A program made the translations under genes and the position numbers. Below are positions 11,021-22,193 of a stretch of DNA of 64,000 nt, piece after piece. Location: contig NC_063015.1 in assembly GCF_020509005.1 (NCBI RefSeq), positions 2,046,001-2,110,000 on the forward strand, given 5' to 3'. The DNA comes from Fulvia fulva. Its lineage: Eukaryota; Ascomycota; Dothideomycetes; Mycosphaerellales; Mycosphaerellaceae. Each line of letters starts with the position of its first letter. Within the stretch, counting starts at the first letter, position 1. Below the pieces are notes generated by a model that saw only the letters and a list, made by a program, of their open reading frames with translations, had not been told where the DNA came from and ran no database searches.

Positions 11021-11900
11021 TGTTTCTTTTTCTTCTTAGGCGTAAGGAGTTCACTTAGTAGTTTTGGTTTCTAACCTTAATTTGACTAGCTTCTAGTTCT
11101 AGTACCTAGTTTCTAGCGTGCTTAACTAATTTCTCGGCTATATCCTTAATTTAAGAGTAGGCTTACTACGAAGACTAGACTTTGACTTAGCCTCCTTAGC
11201 CCCTTATAGAATAGACTTACGATCTCCTTAATATCTCTAGACTAACTACTTGACTAGACGCCGGATCCGCCTTCCTTACGTATAACTTATAGGTATAGTT
11301 TCTTAGTTTATATTAGGCGTAGCGGAGGTGAAACTAGGGACAGTTTCGTAATAGGGGAGGATATATTAACGAGCTAAGGGCCCCCTTTAGACCCTAAAAT
11401 TTGCGCGTCGAATCTCGTTAACCGTTAACGGTTCATTACGTAATAGGAGTATATAGGGATACTACTAAGATATATATAGTTAGGAGGCGACCTTAGTAGG
11501 AAGGCAGGATTTACGAAGAATCTCTCTATAAGGCGAAAATACGGGAACCTAAAAATTTCAGATCTATTATCTTTTAGGATTACTATATATATTTTACGGC
11601 CCGCGGACCGACAAGTATATACACCTACGCGTAAGCTATCCTAGGGTCACTAGGCGCGCCCCTACTTACTAGGGTGGTTAGTCGTCTATAATATAAGCCG
11701 GAGGAAGGGCTATAAAGTATATATAATATAGATGTTTATCTAAAAGAAGATCTTAATAAGTAAGTCGCGTAAGACCCGCTATACGCGTATATACTAAAGG
11801 CTTTCGGTATAAGAGCGAAGCTAGTACTAGGAGGTAGCGCGGCGATATAAGTAGATACTAATACTTAAGGAAACATAGATAGATAGGAGGAGCCCTAGGG
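11021..11900. other. RIP-decayed stretch without an identified gene, between two gypsy remnants
   Basis: TA-rich, CA/TG-depleted sequence that probably holds the 3' end of Gypsy-D, its LTR and the 5' part of Gypsy-E. I could not place LTR ends because no second copy lies in the window. Part of the minus strand (11030-11300) looks like decayed coding sequence and is listed separately. An AT-rich dyad (gttaaccgttaacgg) occurs near 11418. Confidence 0.5.
11030..11300 (-). pseudogene. Decayed antisense coding remnant of unknown family, basic C-terminus
   Basis: One minus-strand frame reads as a coherent protein interrupted only by TAG/TAA codons at places where Gln or Trp would fit. It has a helical segment (Ile-Lys-Asp-Ile-Ala-Glu-Lys-Leu-Val-Lys-His-Ala) and a coiled-coil-like Leu/Glu stretch, and ends in a basic run (Leu-Arg-Arg-Lys-Arg). 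The style recalls the C-terminal tail of Fot1/pogo-type transposases, but I saw no DDE core, so this is only a suggestion. It could also be an accessory antisense ORF of a gypsy element, as in Gypsy-C. Confidence 0.35.
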
Positions 11901-14011
11901 TAACTATACCTAGCGGTAACTTAACGCCTCTACTATATTAGCTAACGACTATTAACGTTTTATAAACGGTAAGGACAAAGACTAGGATCCTATCCCTTTA
12001 TTACTAGTAGAGTTTAGGGAAATAGCTAGGCTATTTAGCCGTAAGGAAGTAGATAAGGTCCTACCGCGACGGCCTAGCGTAGACTATAAGATTAAGCTAA
12101 AGAATAGTTAGATACCGCTATTTCGAAGACTATACTCCTTCTCTATACAAGAGAACGAGGCGATTAAGAAGTAGATCAACGACCAACTTAAGAAAGGCTT
12201 TATTTAAAGAAGCGTATTACTAGTAGTAGTACCTATTCTAATAGTTAAGAAGCTAGGTTAAGGGCTATAAGTATACGTAGACTATAGAGCTCTAAACGCG
12301 CTTATTAATACGGATAAGGCGTAAGATAGGGCGTAAACGTATTAATAACTTAGAATCGAATAAGTTCTATAAAGAAGAGAAGATAAGAAAGTCGCGAAGC
12401 CGCGATAAAGTAAACGTCGAGGTTAGGGTCTAGGGTCCGGGCGCGCTAGTATACTAGATTACGTAACCTTAAGTATAGCCTTACGAGGTGAACCGTAACA
12501 CTTATAACGAAGAGTCGCTACCCGATTTTACTATTTTAAGAGACCTTAGATTGTATTACTAGCGCGTAATAGTTTCCTAAGCTAGATATTATTACTACGT
12601 TTAATCGTATCCGTATTACAGTAGGAGACGAGTAGAAAACGGCCTTTACTACTAGATATAGGTAGTTTAAGTACGTAGTTATACCCTTTAGACTATATAA
12701 TATACTAGGAACGGTTTAGTTATCTATAAACGATATACTAAGGGAGTTTCTAGATGACTTCGTGTTATATTACCTTAATGACGTACTTGTCTTTAGTAAG
12801 ACAAGAGAAGAGTATATCTAATATATCCTAAAGGTTCTATAAAAGCTAGATACCGCCGGGCTCTAGTTAGATATCAATAAATACGAGTTCTTTAGACACG
12901 AGACTACTTATCTAGGTGTTATTATCATAAATAAGGGCATTAAGATAGACCTAGCTAAGATTAAATGCGTTAAGAATTGGCCTATACCCGTAAATATTAC
13001 CGAAATCTTATCGTTTATAGGGTTTACTAACTTCTTCTATAGGTTTATTAAGGAGTTTAGTAAGATCTACTTACCTATAACGAAGCTTACGAAGAAGAAT
13101 ACCCTATAGGACTAGTCTCTAGTATATTAATAGGCGTTCGAGGTATTAAAGTAAGGATTTATCGATACGCCTACCTTAAAGTCCTTCTACCTAGAGCGAG
13201 AGACTATTCTAGAAACAGATACCTTAGATTACGTAATAGTAGTAGTACTCTTATAATGTAACGAGTAAGGAGTATTATATCCTATCGCTTATATATCTAA
13301 GAAGATAGATCCCTAGTAATATAACTATAATATCTAAGATAAGGAGCTCCTAGCTATTATATAAGCTTTCGAGGAATAGCGACCGGAGCTAACTATTAAC
13401 GAATACGGTACCGACGATTATAAGAATCTACTAGACCCGGAATCTAAGGACAAGCCGACGCTTATATACTCCGATTATAAGAACCTCGAATAGTTTATAA
13501 GTACGGAGCAATTAAACTGTAGATAAGCTCGCTAGGCCGAGTTTCTCTTATAGTTCTTCTTTAAGATCGTCTATAGGCTAGGAGTTTAAGTTACTAAGCT
13601 AGATAGCTTAACCCGACGTTTATAGGACTTACTAAAGCCTAGAGACCTAGATAATCTACGAAACTAATAGTAGTATTAGGTATTACTAGGCCTAGATCGT
13701 ATCCTAAACCTATTGTCTACTAGAGTATTATTAGTATATACTAATAATGTTATAACCCCGCTTACGACCGCTATTCGAGGACTCTATACGTAACTAGAGG
13801 CTAAGGAAGCTATTTAATAGCTAGAACGAGATAAACTATATACCTTACTAAGGAAGTACCGTATTAATAACCGTTATATAGTCCTAGTCGGAGGCATAAT
13901 ATATATTAAGAATATATATAGTAGTTATAGCCTATTCGTTCCTCCGGAGTTAGAAGACAATCTAGATAAAGGTAAAATCCCGGTACGTACTCGTATTATA
14001 TAAGCTTTCTA
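11901..14011 (+). pseudogene. Gypsy-E: RIP-saturated gypsy Pol remnant (RT, RNase H, start of integrase)
   Basis: The plus-strand translation aligns with the Gypsy-B RT. The pre-RT segment Asp-Tyr-Lys-Ile-Lys-Leu is near 12090 and Val-Tyr-Val-Asp-Tyr-Arg-Ala-Leu-Asn near 12270. After the solo LTR, the RT resumes with Tyr-Leu-Asn-Asp-Val-Leu-Val-Phe near 12770 and Phe-Ile-Gly-Phe-Thr-Asn-Phe near 13015. The RNase H includes Asp-Lys-Glu-Leu-Leu-Ala-Ile near 13340. The remnant breaks off in the integrase N-terminus at 14011, where a Tad 5' end is joined. It is interrupted by the solo LTR at 12306-12500. Many stops fall at former Gln and Trp codons. Confidence 0.75.
12306..12500 (-). repeat. Solo LTR of the mini-LTR element (195 bp, reverse orientation)
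   Basis: The complement is the same 195-bp LTR seen at 15926-16120, 44524-44718 and 45586-45780. It is flanked by perfect 5-bp copies of cttat (12301-12305 and 12501-12505), so it is a real insertion followed by LTR-LTR deletion. Removing it restores the Gypsy-E RT frame region around Asp-Tyr-Arg-Ala-Leu-Asn. Confidence 0.92.
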
Positions 14012-14126
14012 GTCGACGACGAGAATTACCTATACGTAGTATCGGCTACGAACCTCTCGTCTTACTACGAGAGAGCTAAGTATTCTTATATAAGAGCGTC
14101 GTAGGCGTAACGGGCGCGTAACGTAG
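14012..14126 (+). pseudogene. 5'-end fragment of a Tad-C-type LINE
   Basis: It begins GTCGACGACGAGAAT and matches the complement of 41410-41527, the 5' end of the Tad-C insertion whose TSD is known. Both copies start at about the same base, supporting this as the true 5' end of the family. It is cut at 14127 by a gypsy LTR. Confidence 0.7.
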
Positions 14127-14646
14127 TGTTATAATCTCCCTATAGAGTGTATAGAAGGTGGGGACAGAAGAGCCTTAGAGTGCTTAGAAGTCGTTAAGAA
14201 GTGACAGTCTAGCTTAGTATATAAGCGCTAAGAATTATATACCCCGTAACATTTACTACGGGACCTAGCCCTCCAAATTCACCCCTCTACTAAACCTTAA
14301 CAGATTCACTTCGGCTCGTGACTATATGACTTACGGCACTCCCGCGAGCACCCGCGACTACGCTAGACCCTAGAAGAAGCACGTAGAAGACTCGGAACGT
14401 AGGGCAGGTTAGAGTAAGGTTTTGAGCAAAGCTACTAAGCGCGGCTTCGTACGGGTTAGCTGTATTAATGCGGGGACACGTACTCGCGAGGGTCGCGTAT
14501 AAATATCTAGCCTTCCCTAGGCCTCTCTTACTTTCTTCGTCTTTCGTTTTGTGTAGCAATTATACTATACCCTTTTATATCTATACTTCGTACCTACATT
14601 CTCGCTTTTACCCTTATATCTTATAGGCTAGGCTCTCGCCCTAACA
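14127..14646 (+). repeat. RIP-decayed 520-bp LTR of the Gypsy-B family
   Basis: Aligns end to end with the Gypsy-B LTRs (55452-55971), with numerous CA-to-TA and TG-to-TA changes and the same 520-bp length. The flanks are cgtag on the left and aggcg on the right, so there is no TSD. The two sides are different LINE sequences, which suggests recombination through the LTR or an associated deletion and not a simple solo LTR. Confidence 0.9.
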
Positions 14647-15925
14647 AGGCGGTTAGCTCTAATATAGTAATAGGAGTTATAAGTAAGCTAAAAGGACGAA
14701 AAGCCCTAGGCCTAGATAGGATACTAAATATACTACTAAAAGAGTATAGAGAAGAGATCGCGCCGAGGCTTATAAACCTATTTACCGCGTACCTACGGCT
14801 AGGGTATTACCCGAAGCCGTATAGAGAGTCTATAATAGTAGTACTACGTAAGCTATAGAAGGAGGACTATACTTAGCCTAAGTCGTATAGACTAATCGTA
14901 CTTCTAAACACGATAGGGAAGGTCCTAGAAAAGAAAGTAGCCTAGAGACTTACGTAGCTAGCCGAGGACAACTACGTACTCCTAGTAATATAGATCGGGG
15001 GAAGAAGCTAGCGATCGATACTAATAGTAATAGAGCTAATTACGGAGCAATTTCAGACCCTCTAGTACTACGGTAGGAACCGAGCGGCGTCCTTACTATC
15101 CCTCGACATTGTAGGAGCCTTCGACAACGTCTTATACTAAAGGCTAATATATATCCTATAGCAGAAAGGCATCCCCTAGTAGGTAACGAAGTTCGTCTAC
15201 TCCTTTCTCTAGGAACGGACGACATACCTAGTCCTAGGGAGGTATACGTCCGACCCGGTAAAGGTAGAGGCTAGAATACCTTAGGGATCTACTCTCTCCC
15301 CTATCCTATTTCTAATATTTATATTCAATCTAGTTCCCCTACTTACCTCTCCGTAAACCTTAGTATCGGGATTCGTAGACAATATAAACATTCTAGCCTA
15401 GTTAGACTCGATAGAGGAGAACTATCGCCTCCTTAAAGATAGGTATAAGAAATATAAGGAGTAGGTAAAGAAGTATAGTGCCCGGCTCGCCCCTAAAAAG
15501 TACTAGCTTATATACTTTAGTAAAGCGAGAATATACTATAATATAAAGGCGGTAGTAAGAATCTAAGGCTACGAGACTAAGCTATTAGTAGAGCTACGAG
15601 TACTAGGGATCTAGCTCGACCCGAAGCTAAGCTAGAACGTATAGATTAAGAAAGCCTAGAGTCGAGCGTAAGTTAACGAAGCCTCGATAAAGAGGATCAC
15701 GGCGTCTATATAGAGAGTAATATTCGATAAGGTAAGGGTAATATATAAGGCGATCGTTAGACTAGCTATATTATACGGGGTATAGATTTAGGGTATAGGA
15801 GGCGTAGGTAAGCCGATCCCGAAACGGATAGAGTAACCTCTAAATAGGACTTAGGTAGGTAATCTACGTAGAATACTAGAGGTATATAAGATAACGTTAA
15901 TAAGAACGGTAGAAATAGAGACGGG
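14647..15925 (+). pseudogene. RIP-decayed Tad-type LINE ORF2 fragment (RT domain)
   Basis: Corresponds to about 18945-20225 of Tad-A. It contains decayed forms of Ala-Pro-Gly-Pro-Asp (near 14700), Asp-Ile-Xaa-Gly-Ala-Phe-Asp (near 15103), the Gly-Ile-Pro-Gln-Gly region (near 15275) and Phe-Val-Asp-Asn/Asp (near 15375). Detail after the Phe-Asp motif (Asn-Val, then Arg-Leu-Ile) is closer to Tad-B than to Tad-A. It is cut at 15926 by the mini-LTR element. Confidence 0.75.
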
Positions 15926-16125
15926 TATTATAGTTCACCTCGTAAGGCTATACTAAGTATCACGTAATCTAGTGCGCTAGCGCGCCCGGACCCTAGACCC
16001 TAACCCCGACGTTTACTTTATCGCGGCTTCGCGACTTTCTTATCTTCTCTTCTTCGTAGAACTTATTCGATTCTAAGGTATTAATACGTTTACGCCCTAT
16101 CTTACGCCTTGTCCGTATTATTAAG
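15926..16125 (+). mobile_element. Mini-LTR element copy 1, 5' LTR (15926-16120) and first bases of the interior
   Basis: The 195-bp LTR matches mini-LTR copy 2. The interior resumes at 21113 after Tad-A, whose TSD tattattaag covers the LTR end and the first interior bases. The rest lies at 21113-21963 and 26692-26866. The 3' LTR of this copy is missing because an antisense Tad starts at 26867. Confidence 0.88.
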
Positions 16126-16356
16126 CTCTGGGTCACCATCGCGCTATTGACGGAATCATCGATCTCTGCGCCAAAACACGACACATTCGAAAGCTCTTAT
16201 CAAGGCCATTCCAACGATATAAAAAGCAGGCCACTGCCCCTAGGACTGAGGGAGTTCTACCCCATTCAATCTGGACAGCTTGAAGCTCTCTTCACCCTGT
16301 TTCTTCAGCTCCAAACGCCGCGGAGGTGCCTAGCTACATTAGGCAACTCCTAGGCA

Positions 16357-17634
16357 ATGGCAGCCCAGGCTACGGTACTAACGGCGCCTACGGCCCTACA
16401 GGCGAAGCCCCCCCAAGACAACTGGCAGCAACTTATAGAGGACGCAAAAAGCATAGAAACTAACGATCAGCTCCCTTACCGGTCTCTACAGGTAATGATC
16501 ACTCAGCTACGCACGGCGCTTGTACTGTCGTATCACCGAGGGCAACAAGAAATGAGGACGACGTCCCAGGCGATTAGCAAGGCCACCCGGAATCAACACC
16601 CCCATAGCTGGGCATCGGTCGCGGCATCGATACCAGGCCCCCGCCTAACGCACGATGCAGTTACGATCCGCATTGCAGCAAAGGAAGACCAGGCCGAAGT
16701 TGCGAAGCTATCGAACAAGGAGCTCGCCCAACGAATTAACCAACCAGGGGTGGTCGCAGTGAACCAACAGTCTAACGGCACTCTACAGATCTATACTAGC
16801 TCTGCTACTGCTAGGAGGCACCTAGAGGCACAGCCACAGTGGGCATCTAAGGTTGCGGCATCAGCGAAGGTCTTAACGAAACAATTCACGATCCTAGTCC
16901 ACGACATGCCTAAGGAGTTTGACCCAACCAACCAGGGTCACCTACGCGCTCTCCAAGAGGACAACCCGGTCACTCTTAACTCTCCAATCCAGAAGGCGAC
17001 TTGGCTCCATAGGAAATGGCCAGAAGGCAAGAAGGCCTCGGCGCTAATAGTATGGCTACAAGACGCGAAAGCGGCGGATCTAGCGATAGAACAAGGCCTG
17101 GTCTGGCAATACAGCCTCAAGACAGTAGAAAAGCACTCCTCATCCTTTCGTGTCCTCTAATGCTTCAAATGCCAACAGTATGGACACCAAACCTACACGT
17201 GCACAAACAAGCAGGCCTGCTCGAACTATACAGGAGACCATATGTCTAGGGACTGTACATCGACTACGAGACGGTGCGCGAACTGTCCGGGGCACCACCC
17301 ATCGTATAGTGCGGAATGCCCACAGCGGAAACTAGCGAAAAACAAGGCAATCACAAACAGAACCGTCGCCCCAAGATTCTACGGCGACCGTGAGGCTAGC
17401 CCACACCGGAACCAACTAGCGGCGGTCGGGCACAAGCGCCCTAGGGCCGAGAACGATGTAAAGGATGCGCAGCCTAGGGCGTACGGGAGGCCACGTGCTC
17501 TGCTAGCTGCGGCGAGGGAATCTAACCAGGCCCGGCTCCCCTTTAGTACACAGCCGATAGGCGTAGACCAGGACGCACAGGGCAGTAGGACACAGGACGA
17601 TACAGAGGAAATGATTGTCGATGCCGATGACTAG
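16357..17634 (+). pseudogene. Tad-A ORF1, Gag-like nucleic-acid-binding protein (one TAA)
   Basis: ATG 16357 follows a 231-bp leader. The frame runs 425 codons to TAG 17632-17634 with one internal TAA at 17158-17160, immediately before the zinc-finger block. The block reads Cys-Phe-Lys-Cys-Gln-Gln-Tyr-Gly-His, and further Cys and His residues follow (including Cys-Ala-Asn-Cys) to about 17320, as in the CCHC clusters of LINE ORF1 proteins. A CAA-to-TAA change (Gln to stop) at a CpA is the simplest explanation of the TAA. The protein would bind element RNA in the ribonucleoprotein. Its last 14 nt overlap ORF2 in the +1 frame. Confidence 0.88.
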
Positions 17635-20600
17635 CCTCGACACGCTTAACATCATCCAGTATAACGTCAACCATAGCAAGGATATAGTCCAGAACCATTT
17701 CCTACACGAGGCGGACCCGCGCGTCCACTACGTCCTTGCAATCCAGGAGCCATGGATTAACCCGCACCATAAGAGACCAACGACCTGCAAGTCACCAGGC
17801 TACACGACATGCCTACGAGGCGACGGCAGACCCCGCACGTGCTTCTATGTTAGCAAGGACATACTAGAATCCGACTGGGAGGTAGTGTACTACGCAGACG
17901 AAGAAGGCGGGGGCGATATTACCTCCCTCCACGTGGGTAGCACCTGGATACACAACCTATACATGCAACCGCCAGCCTCGAGGTCTAGCCGCGACCTAGG
18001 GGTCTGCAGACACCTAGACAGTGCGCTCAAGAGACAAGGGTGCCACATCGTAGTAGGAGACTTCAACATACACCACCCTTCCTGGGAAAGCCTTATGCAG
18101 CCGCACCCTATAGCCGACGAAGTACTCGACTTGATGGCGAGCAACGCAATTGCCCTCAATACCCCGAAGGACCTGGGCACCTGGAAGAGAGGGGGACTCC
18201 AAGGCACGATCGACCTCTCCTGGATCTCAGATAGCCACTACCACACGGTGACCTACTATGGGATCGAACATGAACTCGAGGCGTCGTCAGACCACATGCC
18301 AGTCAGGACCTCTATTGCGACACAGATACAACGCACACCAGCGAGAACCCCTAAGCCAAACTGGGGAAAGGCCCACTGGGCCAACATCCAGGCGTACCTC
18401 GATGACTCCAAGAGGCTAGTCCAGATCGCGCAGCAGCAATACAACAGTAAAGACGAGATAGACGAAGCAGTCCAGGGGTTGACAGACGAAATAAGAAAAG
18501 CGACCTCACTTCACGTTCCGCTTGCCCAACCAACGACATGGTCCAAACCATACTGGACGCCGGAGTGCACTGCGGTAGTAAGAGAAGCAAGGAGAGCCCG
18601 CCGGGTGTGGACGAGCAGCCATAGCGAGGAGGCCTGGAACGTATACAGGGAGGCATGCCAACAGAAGAAAGCCATAATACGGAGGGAGAAAGCAGTCGGC
18701 TGGAGGGCCACAGTGGAAGAAATCGCCGGCAAGCCAGAGAGGATGTAGAAGCTAGCGAAATGGGCCCGACAGGACCCTACACAGGGCCCCTCCTTCTCTA
18801 TCCCAGCGCTACAATCGCCTAGTGGCCCGGTTAGCGACCCCGAGGCCAAGGCGCGTCTACTGGCTAGCAAGTTCTTCCCACCCCCAGTCGAGGCTGATCT
18901 AAGCGACATAAACAGCTCTACTCCCCTAGCCCCTAGCATCGCGGTCCAACAGGAGGTGTCCGAGGGAGAAGTTACCGCTGTGCTGAGGAAGTTGCCGGCG
19001 AAGAAAGCCCCGGGGCCGGATGGGATCCCAAACGAGCTACTAAAGAAGTGTAGAGATCAACTAGCCCCAGCAGTTGCAGCGATCTTCAACGCCTGCCTAC
19101 AGACCGGATACCACCCGATAGCTTTTAAACAATCGACGACAGTGGTCCTACGCAAGCCGCAGAAGGAAGACTATACGCAGGTGAAGTCGTACCGCCCAAT
19201 TGCGCTCCTTAACACTCTTGGGAAGGCGCTTGAGAAGCTGGTTGCAACGAGACTCTCCGAGGCGGCAGAGGAACACTCCCTACTCCCGGACACCCAGATG
19301 GGTGCGCGCCCACAGCGATCGACGCTATCCGCGATAGAACTTATCACCTCTCAGGTAAAGGCCATCTGGTATAAGAATAGGGACAAGGTGGCTTCCTTAC
19401 TTAGCCTAGACATATCGGGAGCCTTCGACTACGTGTCACACCCGCGGCTTCTCTACATCCTAAGGTCGAAAGGACTCCCTGAGTGGCTTGTCAACTTCGT
19501 ACGGTCCTACCTCCAAAACCGCAGTACGTCGATCCTGGTCGGCCAGTACAGAAGCCCATTTCAAGCAGTCCACACTGGAATCCCGCAAGGCTCAACGCTA
19601 GCACCTATTCTGTTCCTCTTCTTTATGGCGACGCTGCTCCCAGCCCTAGAATCCCAGAACACCGCTGCGAGCGGCTTCGTAGACGACACAAACATCCTAG
19701 CGTGGTCTTCCTCGACTGAGGAGAACTGTAGGCTACTAGAAGAGAAGCACAAGATCTGCGAGGACTGGGCTAGGAGGCACGGGGCTCGGTTTGCCCCAGA
19801 AAAGTACAATCTGATACACTTTACGCGCCGGCCACGGTTCCACAATATGCAAGCTTCTATCCAGATACAGGGGCACACGACTAACCCGGCAAATCAGCTC
19901 AGGATCCTCGGACTATGGGTGGACCCGGCGCTACGGTGGAGGAAGCACGTACAGGCAATATTACGGAAAGCTGAACAGAATATGGCATCATGCCAGAGGC
20001 TCACTGCGTCCACATGGGGGGCGGACTTCCGGCAGTCACGACTTCTATATACGGCTATTGTACGGCCAGTCCTTACCTATGGCAGCCAAGTGTGGTCCTT
20101 AGGCGAGAGGGCCTGCCCATCGAAGGGACTCGTCGCGCCGCTAGCGAAGATCCAAAACCAATGCCTAAGGAAGGTCACCGGGGCATATAAGTCGACACTA
20201 ACGAGGATGCTTAAGCACGAGACCGCTATACCGCCGATCGACCTATACATCCAGGGACTACGGACCTCCTACTTAGGCAAGTCGGCACAGTACCCAGTAC
20301 AGAAGGTCATCGCCAGTGCAGTCGCAAGGGCCCGCGAATCAGTACTAGCGCATAAGGGCATTCGACCCGGAAACGAGCCGAACTACCGGGCAAGGGACGA
20401 ACAGCTAGCAACACAATGGGAAGGTGAGAAATCGTTTGTAGAGCAACTATGGAAAGAGAGGTGGAACAACCAGGTTGTAGGGCATAGTGGACGCCCTCAG
20501 CCAGCGGGACAACCTAAGGAATGGTCAGCTACAAAATCCGCGGTCAAGCACCCCCCGAAGCTCATCCACTACCGCCTTACGAGGGCACAGAGTAGCATAG

Positions 20601-20938
20601 CAACCCAACTGCGAAGCGAACACATCGGCCTCCAGGGGTACCTATCATGGAGGAAGGTCCCAGGATACACGAATACTAGCTGCCCCTGCGGCTATCGCTC
20701 CCAGAACGTACGGCACGCACTCCTCGTCTGTCCGAGGTGGTCGCTAGGAAGGGGGGAGTGGATGGCAAAGGCGAGGAACCGGACGATTGGGGCACTTCTT
20801 AACAACGCTGAAGACCTACGGCGCATTACGAACTGGATACTAGAGAAGGGCTGGCTAGAACAGTACCGCCTAGTAGGAGCAGTGCAGGAAGAGAGGACAC
20901 GACGCAGCGCGACGAGACCGGCTAGGAGCGGGGGCTAA
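17621..20938 (+). pseudogene. Tad-A ORF2: AP-like endonuclease, reverse transcriptase and C-terminal zinc finger (one TAG)
   Basis: ATG 17621 (or 17627) overlaps the ORF1 end, which suggests termination-reinitiation. The endonuclease shows Gln-Tyr-Asn-Val-Asn near 17657, Gln-Glu-Pro-Trp near 17743, Gly-Asp-Phe-Asn near 18057 and Ser-Asp-His near 18290. The RT (about 18955-19920) has Ala-Pro-Gly-Pro-Asp-Gly, Asp-Ile-Ser-Gly-Ala-Phe-Asp, Gly-Ile-Pro-Gln-Gly-Ser and Phe-Val-Asp-Asp, where Phe-Ala-Asp-Asp is commoner. The C-terminal finger (CXCX8HX4C) lies near 20680-20735. I see no RNase H. The TAG at 18746-18748 stands where TGG fits, a RIP-type change. Without it the protein would be 1,105 residues. 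Confidence 0.9.
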
Positions 20939-21074
20939 CGGGGTAGTGACATGGACTACGTACGTTCAGAGGGAAAGCTAATCTAGACAAGGAGTAGTCG
21001 GGGGCGGGAAGGGTTTTCACCTATTCGGGTTTCCCTTTGTACATAACAATAGATATATACCTGCATAGGCCGGA

Positions 21075-21112
21075 TAGGGTCCTAGAACAGGGGAATGACA
21101 AATCTATCTATC
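21075..21112 (+). other. Tad-A 3' end with TCTA-repeat tail
   Basis: The 3' end reads aggggaatgacaaatctatc and continues in TCTA units up to the TSD. Antisense copies show the same tail as (TAGA)n at 26867, 39956 and 61795. Simple-repeat tails fit target-primed reverse transcription without poly(A). Confidence 0.75.
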
Positions 21113-21963
21113 TATTATTAAGTTCTACCGCTCTTAGATCGCCGAGCCGTACGATTATAGACTACGTATCGCCGCTACGACCGCGTACGACCGAGACTCA
21201 AATAGCCGTAGGTACTAATACGACTATCGGACTAGACTAATCATCCTTTATCCTAAGACTTAACCTAAACCCTCTTACGAAGGCGTTCCTCCGAGAAGCC
21301 CGATAAAAGCGGAACGGCGTACTTAGCGTAGCGTAGTAAGAGGTAGAAGACGAGTCGTAGTAGGATCCGGATTTCGACGATACCGTACGTATAGAACGAC
21401 TATATAATATAGCGTAAGAGATATAGAACGAGACTTAGGGTCGCGGAGACACTAAGTAGGCTCGTTAGTAAGAGGAAGAACGTCGGCGCTAGAAGCACTA
21501 AGAGCTACTACGTAATAAGTATAACCGACGTTAGTCTAAGAAGGAAACTCGACTCCGTATAGGTAGAGAGGATAAGACCTTATAATAGGGTATACGTACG
21601 CGGAAGGAGGAACATCTTAGCTACCGCTATACGATGCCGATTAACTTTACCTAGAAGGGCGAAGAGGTGGAATATAGGCTACGGATAGCTATTAATCGAG
21701 GCTACCGACGGAGATAAAGAGCCGGAATATATAGTCGAGGCGATCGTAGATAGTAAGTAAACTAGAAATACGAGAAAGTACGTAAAGTATACTATCCGCT
21801 AGGTAGGCGGTACTATTATAGAGGTGCCTAATAGTAAGTTAAAAGGTAGTATAGAGGAGGCGATAGCCGACTATTACTATAAGAACGTATTAGCGGCCGG
21901 TCTACTACCTAGCTAGCGGAAGCCGAAGGGTTAGATACTAGACGACCTAGATATTATAGATAG
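21113..21963 (+). mobile_element. Mini-LTR element copy 1, interior, first part
   Basis: Nearly the same as 44714-45395 in copy 2 for its first part, then somewhat longer and rearranged. It is RIP-decayed. It holds the remains of one charged open frame that has no gag or pol motif (see copy 2). Copia-B cuts it at 21964 with TSD gatag. Confidence 0.8.
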
Positions 21964-22181
21964 TGTTGAGAATATGCAGGTCATAGGGTCAACATTGAGT
22001 GCTTAGGGGGATTAGTAATCAGGGCTTGCTAGTCAAGTCCTGAGTACAGCTGTCCCTCCTGAAACACCTATACCAACACCGGCGATACTGTATGTAGATA
22101 CACGCTATCCCATTGGGTCCTTCTTCGTCTTTGGTGTGATCCGCCGTCTTCCACTGCTGCGCAACTCGTACCTGTTTAACA
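21964..22181 (+). repeat. Copia-B 5' LTR (218 bp)
   Basis: Begins TGTTGAGAATATGC and ends GTTTAACA, and is identical by eye to 26474-26691. The final ~112 bp match the Copia-A LTR; the U3 half does not. Confidence 0.94.
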
Positions 22182-22193
22182 GGTTATGAGCCC
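22182..22193 (+). other. Copia-B primer-binding site (half tRNA-iMet type)
   Basis: GGTTATGAGCCC, the same as in Copia-A, directly follows the LTR. The conserved leader with the twin CTGAGA/TCTCAG hairpins (22461-22521) is also present. Confidence 0.62.

Larger units (their letters stand above)
16126..21112 (+). mobile_element. Tad-A: full-length Tad-clade LINE with 10-bp TSD
   Basis: A 5.0-kb element inserted exactly in mini-LTR copy 1: tattattaag occurs at 16116-16125 and 21113-21122. It has a 5' UTR of about 230 bp, ORF1 (Gag-like), an overlapping ORF2 (endonuclease, RT, zinc finger) and a 3' tail of short TCTA repeats, not poly(A). The sequence is rich in CA and TG, unlike its host sequence. 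Only two internal nonsense codons are present, both of RIP type. Confidence 0.95.
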
